Shown here in pieces: positions 23,147-34,167 of a DNA stretch of 64,000 nucleotides. The position numbers and the translations under genes are program-made. Location of the stretch: assembly GCA_011037195.1 (NCBI GenBank), contig JAAEAF010001062.1, positions 1-64,000 of the forward strand, in the 5' to 3' direction. The notes beneath the pieces are model-generated. The model was given only the letters and a program-made list of their open reading frames with translations, was not told where the DNA came from and did not search any database. How positions within the stretch are numbered: position 1 is the stretch's first letter; the number at the start of each line of letters is the position of its first letter. Source of the stretch: Triatoma infestans. Its lineage: Eukaryota; Arthropoda; Insecta; Hemiptera; Reduviidae.

Positions 23147-23764
23147 TTACATTATCTCATCACATAAGAGTTTTTCCACACCAAATAATGGGCATGTAAT
23201 ACAATTGAAACTCCAGAAAAAAGGATCATATAGCAAATCGGAAAGAAGATTAGTATTGTTAGTGTGAACAGTAGTACGTTGACATGTCCAAATTAATCCT
23301 TTAGGAGTGCTTGGCTTGAGCAAATTGCAACATTTGGCACAAAAATTGTAATAAGAATTGGTATCATTGTATAGTTCGTCAATGTTATTATGGGAAAGAA
23401 TGTTAATTTTTTTAAAGTAATACAGTTCAATAGTTATTGTGAATGTTTTAAAGTGCTGCAATAATAAGGATCTGCTAACTGGGTCGCAATACAATATGGC
23501 AATGTAATCTGGTAGAGGCATTGGTTGACCAGCAATAAATTCAATATTTTCAAAACAATACAAATCTATATTACATTTTTTATAACTAGTTATACAATAA
23601 TCAGAGAAGGAATGAAATAATTTAATCTGAACAGTTTTCGGTATATCAAGTAGGAAAATATCAGTTCTCCTAGGTAAATTTAAACAGATGTTGATCATGC
23701 ATAGATCCGAAAGTGAGAATGGTTGAAAATACTTTTCGTCAATAGTGTAGTGTAGAGTGTGCAT
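23147..23764 (-). CDS. Uncharacterised 205-residue ORF after PolB remnant
   Basis: The ATG follows the PolB stop by a few bases, suggesting translation from the same transcript or a fusion made by a deletion. The protein is rich in Phe, Tyr and Cys and has CAKCCNLL and FNCITCPLF segments that could bind metal. It does not show the polymerase motifs expected downstream of the PolB N-terminus. I do not recognise the family. Confidence 0.45.
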   Translation of the reverse strand: MHTLHYTIDEKYFQPFSLSDLCMINICLNLPRRTDIFLLDIPKTVQIKLFHSFSDYCITSYKKCNIDLYCFENIEFIAGQPMPLPDYIAILYCDPVSRSLLLQHFKTFTITIELYYFKKINILSHNNIDELYNDTNSYYNFCAKCCNLLKPSTPKGLIWTCQRTTVHTNNTNLLSDLLYDPFFWSFNCITCPLFGVEKLLCDEIM

Positions 23765-23766
23765 AG

Positions 23767-25577
23767 TTATTTGTTGAGTTGATAGTGTCCGTATGGCAAA
23801 GTGTGAATTCCGTCATTTAGAATGAAAGGTCTAAGATTATGCATGTAGACCGGTATGAAATTGGGTAATTGAAAATTTAAATTACAATCATTATGTGCAG
23901 CACACTGAAATTCCCCTGTAAGATGATCATGATGATGAACTTTTTTGTCTAAATTGTTAAACGGTTGGTCGCAAATACCACAATGAGTGGCATTGTCAAA
24001 GTCATGTCGTTGTTGTGGTGATAGATCTGTCATTGGAATAATCTCCTTATATAAGATTTCCACGTCTGTAACAATGGAATGTAAATACTGCATAAATTGT
24101 TCGAGCGCATCGTCCCCAGTGTAAATGAAAATGTCTTTTTGATAATTTGATAGCGAAGAGACAACTTAGCTCCAACACTACAAATTTCATGCTTGTGTGT
24201 TTGTCTAGACCATGATGTTGATGGACTACCGGGTGCATTGTGTATGGGTAAAAGTATAGATTCAAAATCCGCATAGACAACTATTGGTACGTGTTGTTTA
24301 TGTTGAAAGTTTGTAAACTGTAAATATGTGTTGTCTGAAGGCATTTGAATGCGACAAGGTTTTTGTTTATTGCAAAATAATTGATGGTCTGTTAATCGTT
24401 TCTCGGGTGTTTTCCCATCTACCGATGTATAGCTGTGAGTAAATGTTTTAAAACATCGTTTACACATAACAGCGCCGCGACGATGTCTATTAAGTTGTGA
24501 AGAAACAAGTCTGAATAAATTTTTTATTAAACAATAATGAGAAGTATTTTCGTTTCTTAAATATAACAAATCAAAATGTTCTACAGATTTTTCATTTGAA
24601 CTTATCATTAGCGGATACACTTGATTTTCGTCGGTTAAAGAATAAACGTTTATCGATACATTATTATGTTTTTCAAATTTACGTATATCTTTTAATGGTG
24701 TGGGAAAGGAAATATTGTCGAAATTGTAAGGATGATTTAGTTTTTTATACACCGATAATCTACGCGTCTCCTTTAACTGACGGCTTAAGATGGCATATTT
24801 AAAGCAAAAATCATCAGTATTACAAATGTTAATGATTGCCCATTTATCGGCTATTTCCTTTGGTAAAGCGATGTAACCTCTTCCACCTAAAGGTTGATAT
24901 TTAGTTATTCTAATGACTATGCTATCAATAGAATCCAGTTTCCAGTTTGCTCCACTAGTTTCAAATTCTTCAATCTCGCTCACAAGTTTTGCAAAAACTC
25001 TTCGGAGGTAGTGAATTAAATTGCAACTAGCGTCAATAACTTCTATGGAAGTTTTAAAATTGGCATCGGTAAACTGTTCAAGATCAGAATTCCTATACCG
25101 ACTGTAAACACATTCCAATAGAGTGGATGATTTGAAAACTAGTAACTCTTCTTTAGCTTTACTCAACAACTGTAGAAGTAGCAACGGGTCTTTTATATTG
25201 TCAACATTTTTTATACAAATATTTTGGGCTGATTTATTTAATGCCGTAACTACTATGCCATCTTGTAGAGGAACCGATAACATACGATATTTCTTTTTAT
25301 TGAACACTTTCTTGTCATTGTCTGTCATAATGTGTGAAGATGAATGGGGTGTGTTTTGGCAAGTATGTTTTAGAAAGAGGGATTTTTTGTCAAATCCTAT
25401 GTTGCAATCCTCGCATTTAATACAAAACGAGGAGATGTGTATTAAGAATTTCACCAATGTGCGGAATATAATGCCACAGTAAGGACATGTTTTTTGTAAG
25501 CATGTTAAAGCATGCCTCCTTAAATTATATGGTTTGGAAAAACTCTTTCCACACTTATCACAAGATAGAGATGACAT
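23767..25577 (-). pseudogene. Protein-primed type DNA polymerase B, N-terminal part only
   Basis: From the ATG at 25577 the protein has three C2H2-like finger motifs (residues ~6-75), the RGYIALPKEIADKWAIINI block typical of arthropod Polinton polymerases, and the exonuclease I motif YADFES near residue 434. A frameshift near 24135 leads into 24093-23767, which has an HH-C-C endonuclease-VII-like cluster (CGICDQPF, HHHDHLTGEF). The frame then ends where the next conserved block would lead to the polymerase palm. The SLYPS and DTD motifs are not found anywhere in the window, so synthesis activity is absent. Confidence 0.85.
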
Positions 25578-25609
25578 AATGTAAAAACTTTAAAAAAATT
25601 TAAAAAAAT

Positions 25610-26050
25610 TTAATCTTGGTCCGTTTGTGACTTTTTAGCCTTCTTGCTTCTGGAAGGACCCCCTTGTTTATGTGATGTGGTAAATTCTATATTGTTATAG
25701 TTGCCCCTGGCTCCTTTATATATTAAAGCAAGATCACCATCTTAAAATAAAAACTAAAATATATTACATGCTAAGGGGGAAAATAGAAAAAAATATGTGT
25801 TTTTCTACATATCTTCATAGACACGAATATCATCATCGCTCAACGCTTCTACAAATCTTTTAGGAAGGAACACTCTTATTAGAATTTCTTGGTCATGGAG
25901 CACTGCTGTCAGACCAGGACCAAACTTTGTATGTTCCATCTTCTTAAACGCTGCAATTGGATATGATTTGTTTTCTTCCAAATCGCCAATACGTTTATAA
26001 ATAATGGATGGTGATCGTTCCAACAGCTTCTTCAAAATATTTGTAGACAT
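25610..26050 (-). CDS. Short Polinton-associated ORF with a probable intron
   Basis: The main exon starts best at 26050 (MSTNILKKLLERSP) and contains YKRIGDLEENKSYPIAAF and VFLPKRFVEAL, a pattern I associate with small uncharacterised proteins of arthropod Polintons. The frame would end at 25805 (...DDIRVYEDM). A second open stretch at 25740-25610 reads DLALIYKGARGNYNNIEF and a Lys-rich tail, and looks like the natural C-terminus. It is preceded by a T-rich tract and AAG, a plausible splice acceptor; the donor is uncertain (a GT near 25816 would keep frame). Function unknown. Confidence 0.5.
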
Positions 26051-26139
26051 TATTTTAGCTGAAATGTAGTTATAAATTTCTTCATACTTATAGTTTTTAC
26101 ATGTAAAAACAAAAAAATCCATCATCCTATGCACCTGCC

Positions 26140-27753
26140 TGATTGTACCGCATCCAGCGACCGCAAAGCGGATTCGTCAATATTTATATCCTACTTGTGC
26201 AGCGTTTTATCGAGGCTTATTGGAACTTTGCCGAGCGCTCTAGCTTACACGTTCGTCAAAATACCCACTTCTGGATAGCGAACTAGTCGGTTCCCCTGAG
26301 CTCCGAAGAGAATCAGAGGGTCTCCTCCTAGCCACTTACACATAGGCATGGTGCGAGGACTTAATTGGATTTGAGGAGAATAGCTAACTACTCGGTTCCT
26401 CTGAGCTCCGAAGAGAATCAGAGGGTCTCCTCCTAGACATAGGACTTAATTGGATTTGAAAAAATGGAAATTAAACCTACCCCGAGTGTTGTGAAGACGA
26501 ACAAAGCTGGAGTTGTAATGTACATTACTCCACTATTTATACTGTTTAAATGAGGTCCCCACCACTTAAACTAAATACCCACTTGTTAGAAATACAAAGC
26601 TAAGTAATAAACGATGAACATCCGGTGTGTATATATAAAAATAAGATTATAAATTTTATTGAAATAATTTTAACACATAATAAGATAAAAGTCGGTCAAT
26701 TCAAAGCTGAGTACATCCTGTATGTAGATAAAATATAAAATAATAAACAAGATAAAGTCCGGCTTGTTAGAAATAGCATTAGAGTGAATCATATCCTGTA
26801 ATAAGATAAAATATAAAATCCTGTGGTAGATAAAATATAAAATAATAAGATAAAGTATGACTTGTTAGAAATAGCAGTAGAGTGAATCATATACTGTTGC
26901 GATAAGGTGTGTTTCTATACACCGCCTTTGTCTGATAAAAAGAATTAATCATTATAATAATTTTATATTTTAAAAAATAAGATTATGAATTTATTGAAAT
27001 AATTTTAACACCATTAGTAGTACACACATTTCTATAATAATAATAATTTTTTATTTTAAAAATAAGATTAACAAATTTATTGAAATAATTTTAACACATA
27101 ATAAGATAACATCAATCTTAACAAAGATGAGTAATAGAGTTAGTCATATCCGGTATACTGCCTTTGTCGGCTTGATAAAAAGAAAATAGAGTGAATCATA
27201 TACGTTGCGATAAGAATATCCGGTGTGTGTATATAAAATTATAAACAGATAACAAAAACCAACTCATTTTAGGATGAATCATAATTTATTAGATCTTATA
27301 AAATAATACTTTAATATAGTAAAAAACAATTATAATTTATATATTTCTTTATATTTATTTACATTACTTTCTAGCTATTTTAATAACACATTTCTTATAC
27401 ATTTTACTAATATCTACGTAAAACAATTATAATTTATACATTTCTCATGATTTATTATATCTTATAGAAATAACACATTATGATAAAATAATATTTTAAT
27501 ATAGCAAAAAAAACAATTATAATTTATACATTTCTTTATATTCATATACATTACTTTCTAGCTATTTTAAATACATTTTACTAATATCTACGTAAAACAA
27601 TTATTATTTATACATTTCTCATAATTTATTATATCTTATAGAAATAACACATTATGATAAAATAATATTTTAATATAGCAAAAAAACAATTATAATTTAT
27701 ACATTTCTTTATATTCATATACATTACTTTCTAGCTATTTTAAATACATTTTA
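26140..27753. repeat. Non-coding region with tandem repeats downstream of the capsid gene
   Basis: No gene. 26250-26450 holds two copies of a segment with CTGAGCTCCGAAGAGAATCA. 26600-27260 holds scattered AT-rich repeats (AATAAGATAAA, GTGAATCATAT). 27290-27753 holds about three copies of a ~170-bp unit with ACTAATATCTACGTA, which also includes the end of the capsid reading frame. Confidence 0.7.
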
Positions 27754-28982
27754 CTAATATCTACGTACTAAACCATTCAATGGTGTACATTCCATAAGCG
27801 TATCATGAATTATTAAACAAAAAGCATTTGTTTTTTGTGGAATTGGTCTATTAGTTTCAATGTGTATGTGAATGTCAACTACAGATGTATTTAACCTATC
27901 CGGCTGTCTTGCACAATTAATTACCACAAAGGGTGTTTGAGCAAATCCTTTCCTGTCAAATAACGACTCGATTCTTGTCATTCCATAGTATTCTTGACGA
28001 AATCTAACATATTCTTCAAATAATGGTGAAATTTTACCCTCTTCAAAATTTAACTGAAAATCATTGTAGGGATACTTGTAATCGTTCAAATAAAGTTTAA
28101 CGTTTCGTAGATTAGCAGGATCGAAAATAGATTTGTTCTGTGCCATATTATCTTATTCTATCGGTTTGAAGGGCTAAAATCACATATCTTGGTTTGTTTA
28201 ATTGATTTGATCTTTTCACATGCCAAGTGATTTTATTAGTTGTAGGTAAATTCGGATATTCATGTAATTCTAAGGATCTAAAAGCTAGCGGTATCGGTTT
28301 ACCACTATCGATAATCTTATAAATATGTAGTTTCGCCTGGTCTGATAGCTTAATATGTGGAATATTCCAAACAACTTTCTCCAATGTAATAAATAGTACA
28401 ATCCTTAGCCGTTTGTGCATCACCAACAAGGGCATCCAAATCACTTCTAGATCTTTTTAATATTAATTCTTGTTTCACATTTACCAATATTTTCTTATAA
28501 TCTTCAAAGAAATTTAATAGATATCTAAGTGGTAGACAAACGTTGAAACGCTGGTCTGCATTAACTATAGTTGATGTGTTAGCCTCATTTGGGTCAACAA
28601 TTCCAGCATTTTCCAAAGCTCTAATTTGAGAGGGGAAAAAGCATGCATATATTTTCAATGTGCTAGCGATACCAACATTTCTAACACTGTTAACTTCCAC
28701 TGAATTAATTTGAAATCTAATTACATCAAATAGAAATGCAAAAGCATTGTTTATTAGTTTGGCATAAGTAGCATTTTCAGCTGCGCCTTTCTCCAACTTG
28801 CCTTCGATGAACAGATAACTTGCACTTGGTAATGTGTACCCATCAGTTTGGAACATGGTGATGCGAATTTCATTATTATTTGATAGGCCTGATGAGTTAA
28901 ATGGCGTGTACGAATGATATTCATAGCTTTCAATATTGTCGTTGAAAGTAACCTCTTGATTAGTGTTTAATATGTGATCCAT
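27754..28982 (-). pseudogene. Major capsid protein (double jelly-roll, hexon-like), frameshifted
   Basis: The first frame (28982 to about 28395) has TLPSASYLFIEGKLEKG, NNAFAFLFDVIRF and FNVCLPLRYLLNFFEDYKKI. The second (about 28395-28148) has PLAFRSLELHEYPNLPTT and KPRYVILALQTD; the third (28146-27754) has PFVVINCARQ and NAFCLIIHDTLMECTPLNGLV. The same blocks occur in the divergent fragments at 6075, 10857 and 57560. By family knowledge it forms the hexon-like capsomers of Polintons/adintoviruses. Two frameshifts, near 28395 and 28150, break the copy. Confidence 0.82.
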
Positions 28983-29184
28983 ATCTGTGCACTTTGTATC
29001 CTATCGATTTTAAAAACTTGATGTTGCTTATTGATAAAGGTCTACGTCGTTGTTGTTCACTTTCTGCTTTAGCACTGATGTTACTTTTTCCTTGTTTTGC
29101 TTTAAGTATACAATTATTGCCCAAAGAAGAAGAAAAAATGTTGTTAAAATCAATACCCATTATCCTTCCTTTATATGTAGACAA
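28960..29184 (-). CDS. Small basic Polinton-type protein
   Basis: 74 residues with an Arg-rich patch (QQRRRPLSI) followed by SNIKFLKSIGYKV, a short motif I have seen in small proteins beside Polinton capsid genes. It overlaps the end of the penton-like gene and the start of the major capsid gene by a few codons, so the order is tightly packed. A virion core or accessory role is inference. Confidence 0.5.
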   Translation of the reverse strand: MSTYKGRIMGIDFNNIFSSSLGNNCILKAKQGKSNISAKAESEQQRRRPLSISNIKFLKSIGYKVHRYGSHIKH

Positions 29185-29861
29185 ATTGTAATTCTTTCCT
29201 TTCTGAAGGATATCAAACGTCCGGCTTGATCTACCAATCTTAAACTGATATTGTCGATATAATTTGTATTAATGGGTAGGTAAATAACTGGTGATGGAGT
29301 TTCCACTATTTTATAACCTGCTGCCACATGGTGAAAATGTGTGTAAACTGTGACTTGGGTTTCCATTATTATATGATCCACTTACAATGTTACACTCAAC
29401 ACTGATCGCATTCACCGGATTTATATCTATAATATTGTTGGAGATGTGTGTTTTGTTCGGTGGTAAAATCACTTTATTGAACCCCAATAGTGGCCCAATA
29501 CTGTGGGGTTGTGAAAAATCCACTTCAAATGTTGTTTTAAGCAAAGTCCTTAACGTATTGTGATTTGGCGTTAAATGCAACACAAGCGACTTATTTTTGT
29601 TCGACAACAGCGATCTAAGATATCTTTCAATAGCACCATTTCATACGTACCAGTTGGTATTTCTATTACATATGATTTATTATTGAAATTGAAATGGAAT
29701 TTATTGTTCACTCCAGCCTCCACATTTGGTATTGAATTGTACGTTTCTAATCGTAATAGTCCAACACTATAATTTCTATTTGCAGCCAATTCCAATGGTG
29801 GATATATGGATGCATGCAATACAGAATCAACACCAGATAGAAGAAAAGAATAGCTAGACAT
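29160..29861 (-). pseudogene. Penton-like minor capsid protein (single jelly-roll), frameshifted
   Basis: Three frames read in order: MSSYSFLLSGVDSVLHA... with SVGLLRLETYNSIPNV and IEIPTGTYEM; then HLTPNHNTLRTLL, FSQPHSIGPLLGFN and VECNIVSGSYNNG; then AAGYKIVETPSPVIYLPIN and FRKERITICLHIKEG. This is the typical arthropod Polinton minor capsid layout. Frameshifts lie near 29610 and 29345. Its ATG overlaps the stop of the protease frame, as in a compact viral operon-like cluster. Confidence 0.75.
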
Positions 29862-30220
29862 TGTTTGCCGCTTGCTCTCTCATCAAAAACTGTAAGATAA
29901 ATGTCCACAGTTCCAAGGGTTTCGCTTTTGATAGCGTTCTCTATTATAATAGATGTCACACTGTTTTAATACTTTAACAATTCTTTAGGCGGTTTTAAAT
30001 TACCAAAACTATCAAAATAGAACACTTTATTTCCCTTTTTAGAATATGCTGTCCAATGAGTACCAGTATTCTTTGAAGAATCCAAATTGATTATACCTTG
30101 TTCTTGAGTCCTAGGACGTGATGGTAGATTATCTCTCATGAATACGCCTCGGAAATGTGGTAAATATTTGTTGGCAACCTTGTAAGTGCACGATTGGGTA
30201 GATTTAATTTCTGTTGTAAG
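29854..30220 (-). pseudogene. Adenain-like cysteine protease (virion maturation), frameshifted
   Basis: Translation of the minus strand shows HFRGVFMRDNLPSRPR, GTHWTAY (catalytic His), VFYFDSFGNL (Asp) and, after a one-base shift near 29973, NCGHL (catalytic Cys), then another shift near 29895 and REQAANNV before a stop at 29854. These are the landmarks of the Ulp1/adenain family in Polintons. No ATG precedes the first block in frame, so the N-terminus is uncertain. The gene lies between the PLA2/core protein and the penton gene. Confidence 0.75.
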
Positions 30221-31022
30221 GTTTTAGATAAAGGCCTAAACCTTTTCCATACGGTTTCTGGTAGAGTCCTTGCCCAACCTTCTGTCCTTCCATAACCATA
30301 TTGTGTCTTTTTTGTTCTTGAAGAGTTTTTTTCGCTTGATCTATGTCTTTTACTGTTCTCACTATGGTTGCTGCACCTCTAGCCAATGAACCTAACGCCG
30401 ACAGGCCTGCAAGTATTGGAATTAGCGGTAGTACGCCTCCTACCCATGGTTTCTTCCTCAATGGAATAACTCTTGGTGCTTTAATATTATTTGATTTTGT
30501 TTTTAGGTAATCTTTAGCTTTTTTCAAAGCACATTTAACCGATTTCAACACATCACCGCTATTATTCTTTTTTCCAACTGCTGCTGCTTTTAATAATTGA
30601 TTAAATGAAGGACGATGTCGCTTTTTGCCAGCTCCATATTTAACTTTAGCTTTCATTATATTTCCCACCAGCAATGCACTGGTTTTCTCTGCGAGCGAAG
30701 AATCTTTAGCTACGAGTCTTTTCCAAGCTTCTTGTTCCAATATTTGATCGGCTTTATGTCTTGCTTCTAAATTTTTATGTTGTGAATATGCAATATCATG
30801 AGCTTTACAATCATCATCTAATGGATTTATACCACTTTGATTTATTCTTTGTTGTAATTTAGTTCCAGGGCCGCAAAATCTATAACCAGGGAGATGTAAT
30901 TCAAAAGGAAGTTTATTGATTGCAGAGTCGATAACACCTCTTCCAACTACTCTAGCCATACTGACACTTGTCAGCATTTCATCATCTAATTGTAGATTGA
31001 ATTTGGACCAACTATCCCTCAC
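30204..31022 (-). CDS. PLA2-domain core protein with amphipathic/hydrophobic segment
   Basis: 272 residues, intact. Residues ~40-90 contain GYRFCGPGTKL (calcium-loop type), then DDDCKAHDIAY with the His-Asp of secreted/parvovirus-type phospholipase A2. Residues ~195-225 form a hydrophobic, small-residue-rich stretch (GGVLPLIPILAGLSALGSLA), followed by a basic C-terminus with repeated KPYGKGLGLY-like motifs. PLA2 domains in capsid proteins help particles leave endosomes, and the hydrophobic stretch recalls membrane-active core proteins of adintoviruses. The entry role here is inference. Confidence 0.75.
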   Translation of the reverse strand: MRDSWSKFNLQLDDEMLTSVSMARVVGRGVIDSAINKLPFELHLPGYRFCGPGTKLQQRINQSGINPLDDDCKAHDIAYSQHKNLEARHKADQILEQEAWKRLVAKDSSLAEKTSALLVGNIMKAKVKYGAGKKRHRPSFNQLLKAAAVGKKNNSGDVLKSVKCALKKAKDYLKTKSNNIKAPRVIPLRKKPWVGGVLPLIPILAGLSALGSLARGAATIVRTVKDIDQAKKTLQEQKRHNMVMEGQKVGQGLYQKPYGKGLGLYLKPYNRN

Positions 31023-31107
31023 TCCGCCACTGACGGTATCTTACTGAACTAGTTGATCACAAAATCATTTTTTTAATCAGTCTGATTGAAAACATTATAC
31101 AATAAAC

Positions 31108-31653
31108 ATGAGTGACGCTCTTCATTATTCCACATCTCTTTTACAGTTTAAAAGAAGTTTCAAACAGTTAGTGGGGCTAACAAAACATAATGGTGATAAT
31201 TATAACGTTGTGGTGCAAATAGTAAAGAGACGTATTGGAATCAATTTTACACTCGTTCATTGGCATCATCTACAGCAGAAATTTGGTGAGATCGTTTCAT
31301 ATTTTGGGAGAATGAAAAATATAAATGTAGATGAGACGATGCTTATGGAAGACAGCACCCTCTCCATGTATCTTATGCATAAAAAGGGAAAAGTATTAAC
31401 ACTTAAGGAAACAATAACAACAACAACAACACCAGATGTGATAATTAAAGAAATATATTTAAATAAAAACCAAATAATGTCAATTATACATAATGCTTGG
31501 ATAATTAACAATCATTTACATAATTTAATGTTAATAATAACATTGGAAAATACTAAGTATTTTACAGATGAAGTACATAATACTGAAAATGATAATTGTG
31601 TTGATATAGATATTAACAAACATAGTAATGTATTACTTGAAATACAACAATAA
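31108..31653 (+). CDS. Uncharacterised 181-residue ORF on the opposite strand
   Basis: The only plus-strand open frame within the central minus-strand cluster, lying between the PLA2 and integrase genes. Its stop falls 14 bp from the integrase stop (convergent). The ATG at 31108 is preceded by a ~85-bp AT-rich gap shared with the divergent PLA2 gene. There is a Thr run (TTTTT) and otherwise hydrophobic/Asn-rich sequence. No domain recognised. Confidence 0.5.
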   Translation: MSDALHYSTSLLQFKRSFKQLVGLTKHNGDNYNVVVQIVKRRIGINFTLVHWHHLQQKFGEIVSYFGRMKNINVDETMLMEDSTLSMYLMHKKGKVLTLKETITTTTTPDVIIKEIYLNKNQIMSIIHNAWIINNHLHNLMLIITLENTKYFTDEVHNTENDNCVDIDINKHSNVLLEIQQ

Positions 31654-31667
31654 ATGTTTTTTTTTCA

Positions 31668-32485
31668 CTATACCAAGTCTTGTTTTTTGATCCATCCTTT
31701 ACTGTTCATTCCTAAATACTTTACCGACACTTTATCATGTTTTCTTTGCAGTATTTTTTCAATTAAATAGACTTTATCATGTTTGACAGGAGATAATTCT
31801 TCACGATACCATTTACCTTGAATAATTTGGTTATTTTCATCTTGTAAAGTGTAAGTAGTTGGTTCTGTATTATGCACACTATAAATGTAAAAAATTTCCG
31901 TAGACCAATTAGCCGTATAACCTTTGGCAAATACATTTTTAATCTTCGATATCCTAACAGCTGTGCCAATATTTAGGGTTTTCTTGCTGCTGCTGCTCTT
32001 TTGTTTTAATAAAATATTTTTCAATATACTTTTTTCATTTCCTTTATTAACTTCAACTGGTTTCATTTGAATTGCAGAGTGAATTGTATTATTGTATTCA
32101 TCGACAATTGTTGGTAATATATTTAAATATTTATACGAACCATTGTAATGAAACTGTTTATAAATTCTACCAAGTAATGATCTATTGAATCGTTCCACTA
32201 TTGATGCTTTTATAGATGAATAAGTACTATAATGATTTATGTTATGTTTTTTCATAAGCTGTTGAAATTTGGAATTATAAAATTCTAAACCCCGATCGGA
32301 TTGAATATTTTTAGGCACTCTTCCAGATTGTTGGAATATCTTGTTCATAGCATTGGTAACATCATTAGCATTTTTTGTCTTCACTGGTACAGCCCAAGCA
32401 TATTTGGAAAAACAATCAATTACAGTTAAAATGAAAGTATTGTTTTTATTATACTTTGCATACTGCTTAACATGTAGTAAATTGA
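31668..32485 (-). pseudogene. Polinton integrase, catalytic and C-terminal part (split by LTR element)
   Basis: Retrovirus-type DDE integrase core: Asp in VIDCFSKYAW, Asp in QSDRGLEF and Glu in ASIVERFNRS are all present. The C-terminus (VYLIEKILQRKHDKVSVKYLG...GWIKKQDLV) resembles a chromodomain. The frame is open to 32485, where the 5' LTR starts; the first ~36 codons are at 50243-50352. Taking out the insert and one 4-bp repeat puts the two parts in one frame, so the insertion is the only visible lesion. Confidence 0.85.
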
Positions 32486-32727
32486 AGTTATAACACTACC
32501 TCTAGGAAAATTACCACTGCTACGTCAGCAGGAGCTGACAACATATAAATACTCCCACCGGCCAGCAGGCAGGCAGTTCCAAGCTCACCACCGTCTAGTA
32601 AAGTTCGAAGTAGTCTATAGTATTAACTAGTGCCTTATCTTGTTATAACCATTATTATATTATTATATTGTATTCTTAAATAAAATAACTTTTTAAAAAG
32701 AAACTTCCGGGTTGATAAACCATAACT
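32486..32727 (+). repeat. 5' LTR
   Basis: Starts AGTTATAACAC and ends CCATAACT, with a TATA-like TATAAATA at 32544 and an AATAAAATAA polyadenylation-like signal near 32681. It is followed by a primer-binding site starting TGGCGACCCCGAAC at 32727. Confidence 0.95.
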
Positions 32728-32745
32728 GGCGACCCCGAACAGGGA
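32727..32745 (+). promoter_or_regulatory. tRNA primer-binding site
   Basis: TGGCGACCCCGAAC directly follows the LTR, with the TGG start (complement of a tRNA CCA end) expected of a minus-strand primer site. The tRNA was not identified. Confidence 0.75.
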
Positions 32746-32995
32746 CCGCGAAGACTTGAAGTTAAAAAGTGCGATCATTTATCTCACAGTACATCGCGCC
32801 CAATTGTCTCGGGAAGACTTGAAGCTTACACATTAGTGTTTTAATCGCGGCATCTCTACAAGAAAAGCAAGAGCCCTCCTCAGAAGCAAGAAGAAAGGCA
32901 AGCTGGCGACTCAACAGCAGCGAACTAAGGTTGTAAGTAGCTCATCTATCATTAAACCTTCCAAATTAGTGCTCCCTAAAGAAACTATCCCTGAA

Positions 32996-34167
32996 ATGGC
33001 CCAAATTAACTATAAAATCTCCAAAGAAGACTACGACCACATCCCCTACTTTGACGGAAACCCTTCCGAGCTAGCGTTCTTCTGCGAGATTGTCGAAAGT
33101 GCATTCGCCACAGTCTGCGCAGAAAATATAATTGAAAGAGATTACAACCACAATATTCTGTTCATAAAAGTTAAAAGTAGATTGCTAGGGCCCGCTAGAA
33201 ACATACTCCTCTCGCATAGCGTAGACCATTTGTTAAATTTATTGAAATACTTAAAAGAGAGTTTCGCTGACTCGAGATCTTACGAGATACTCAAAGATGA
33301 GATTCTACAAACCAAAATGCATGCTAGAGAGTCTCCCATTGACTTCGTCAATAGGATACAGGAGTTGCGCAATTTAGTTTATATTAGACTCAAACTTGAC
33401 GGACTCATAGCGGACGCCCTGAAACAACTGATAACACGGGTCGACAAGGAATAATCTTCCACATATATAAATGCCTGCCCCCGACATTAAGCAACCACAT
33501 CATGATCTTTGATCCCAGCACCCTAGACGAGGTAAGAAACGTAATCTACAACAAATGCTCGTTTATTGTAGCTAATTTAAATTCCTCCCAGGGTCCTAAA
33601 AGGCCCAACCAACCATTTCGGAAACCGAACCAGTACAACCAATACCAACAGCCTTACAGACCGAACACGCAATACTCTTACAGACCGAATCCACAACACT
33701 TCGCACCACGCGTCCCCATGGCTCAAGCCCCTAACTACCAGTACCAACCAATTGAATATAATCACAGGTGTACAAAACAGACACCTCAAACTTCTCTTTA
33801 CCGACAAAGACCGCAGCCACAACTGCAACACCCTCAACGATCAAATTTTGGACAATCCAACAATCCTAATAATCCAAATAATCCGGATCACCCCTTTAAT
33901 CGACCCAGACTACCTCCTGGCTACTTCTCGCAAAACACGGTGTCTATGCGTACTGCAGGCAGACCCAGGTTTAAAGACTACATTTCTCCTCACGAACTGA
34001 CGCATTGCCAAAATGACGAGCAACCTGAAAAGTACTCTGAACCAGACAAGGCTTACGAAAACAGACTTTCCCGCTTAGAGAACTCACTAGACAAAATAAC
34101 GGAAAAGTTTGATCATTTTTTAGACGTTGGCCACGGGAGCCAAGAGGGTCCCCCGAATTCAACCTAA
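32996..34167 (+). pseudogene. gag: gag, frameshifted
   Basis: First part 32996-33454 (MAQINYKISKEDYDHIPYFDG...) resembles the Gypsy-type capsid region, with FADSRSYEILKDEILQ and the RIQELRN stretch. A stop and frameshift at 33455-33500 lead to 33502-34167, a Pro/Gln/Asn-rich tail with NPNNPNNP repeats and a final coiled-coil-like LSRLENSLDKITEKFD. No CCHC zinc knuckle is seen, as in other errantivirus-type Gag proteins. Confidence 0.8.
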
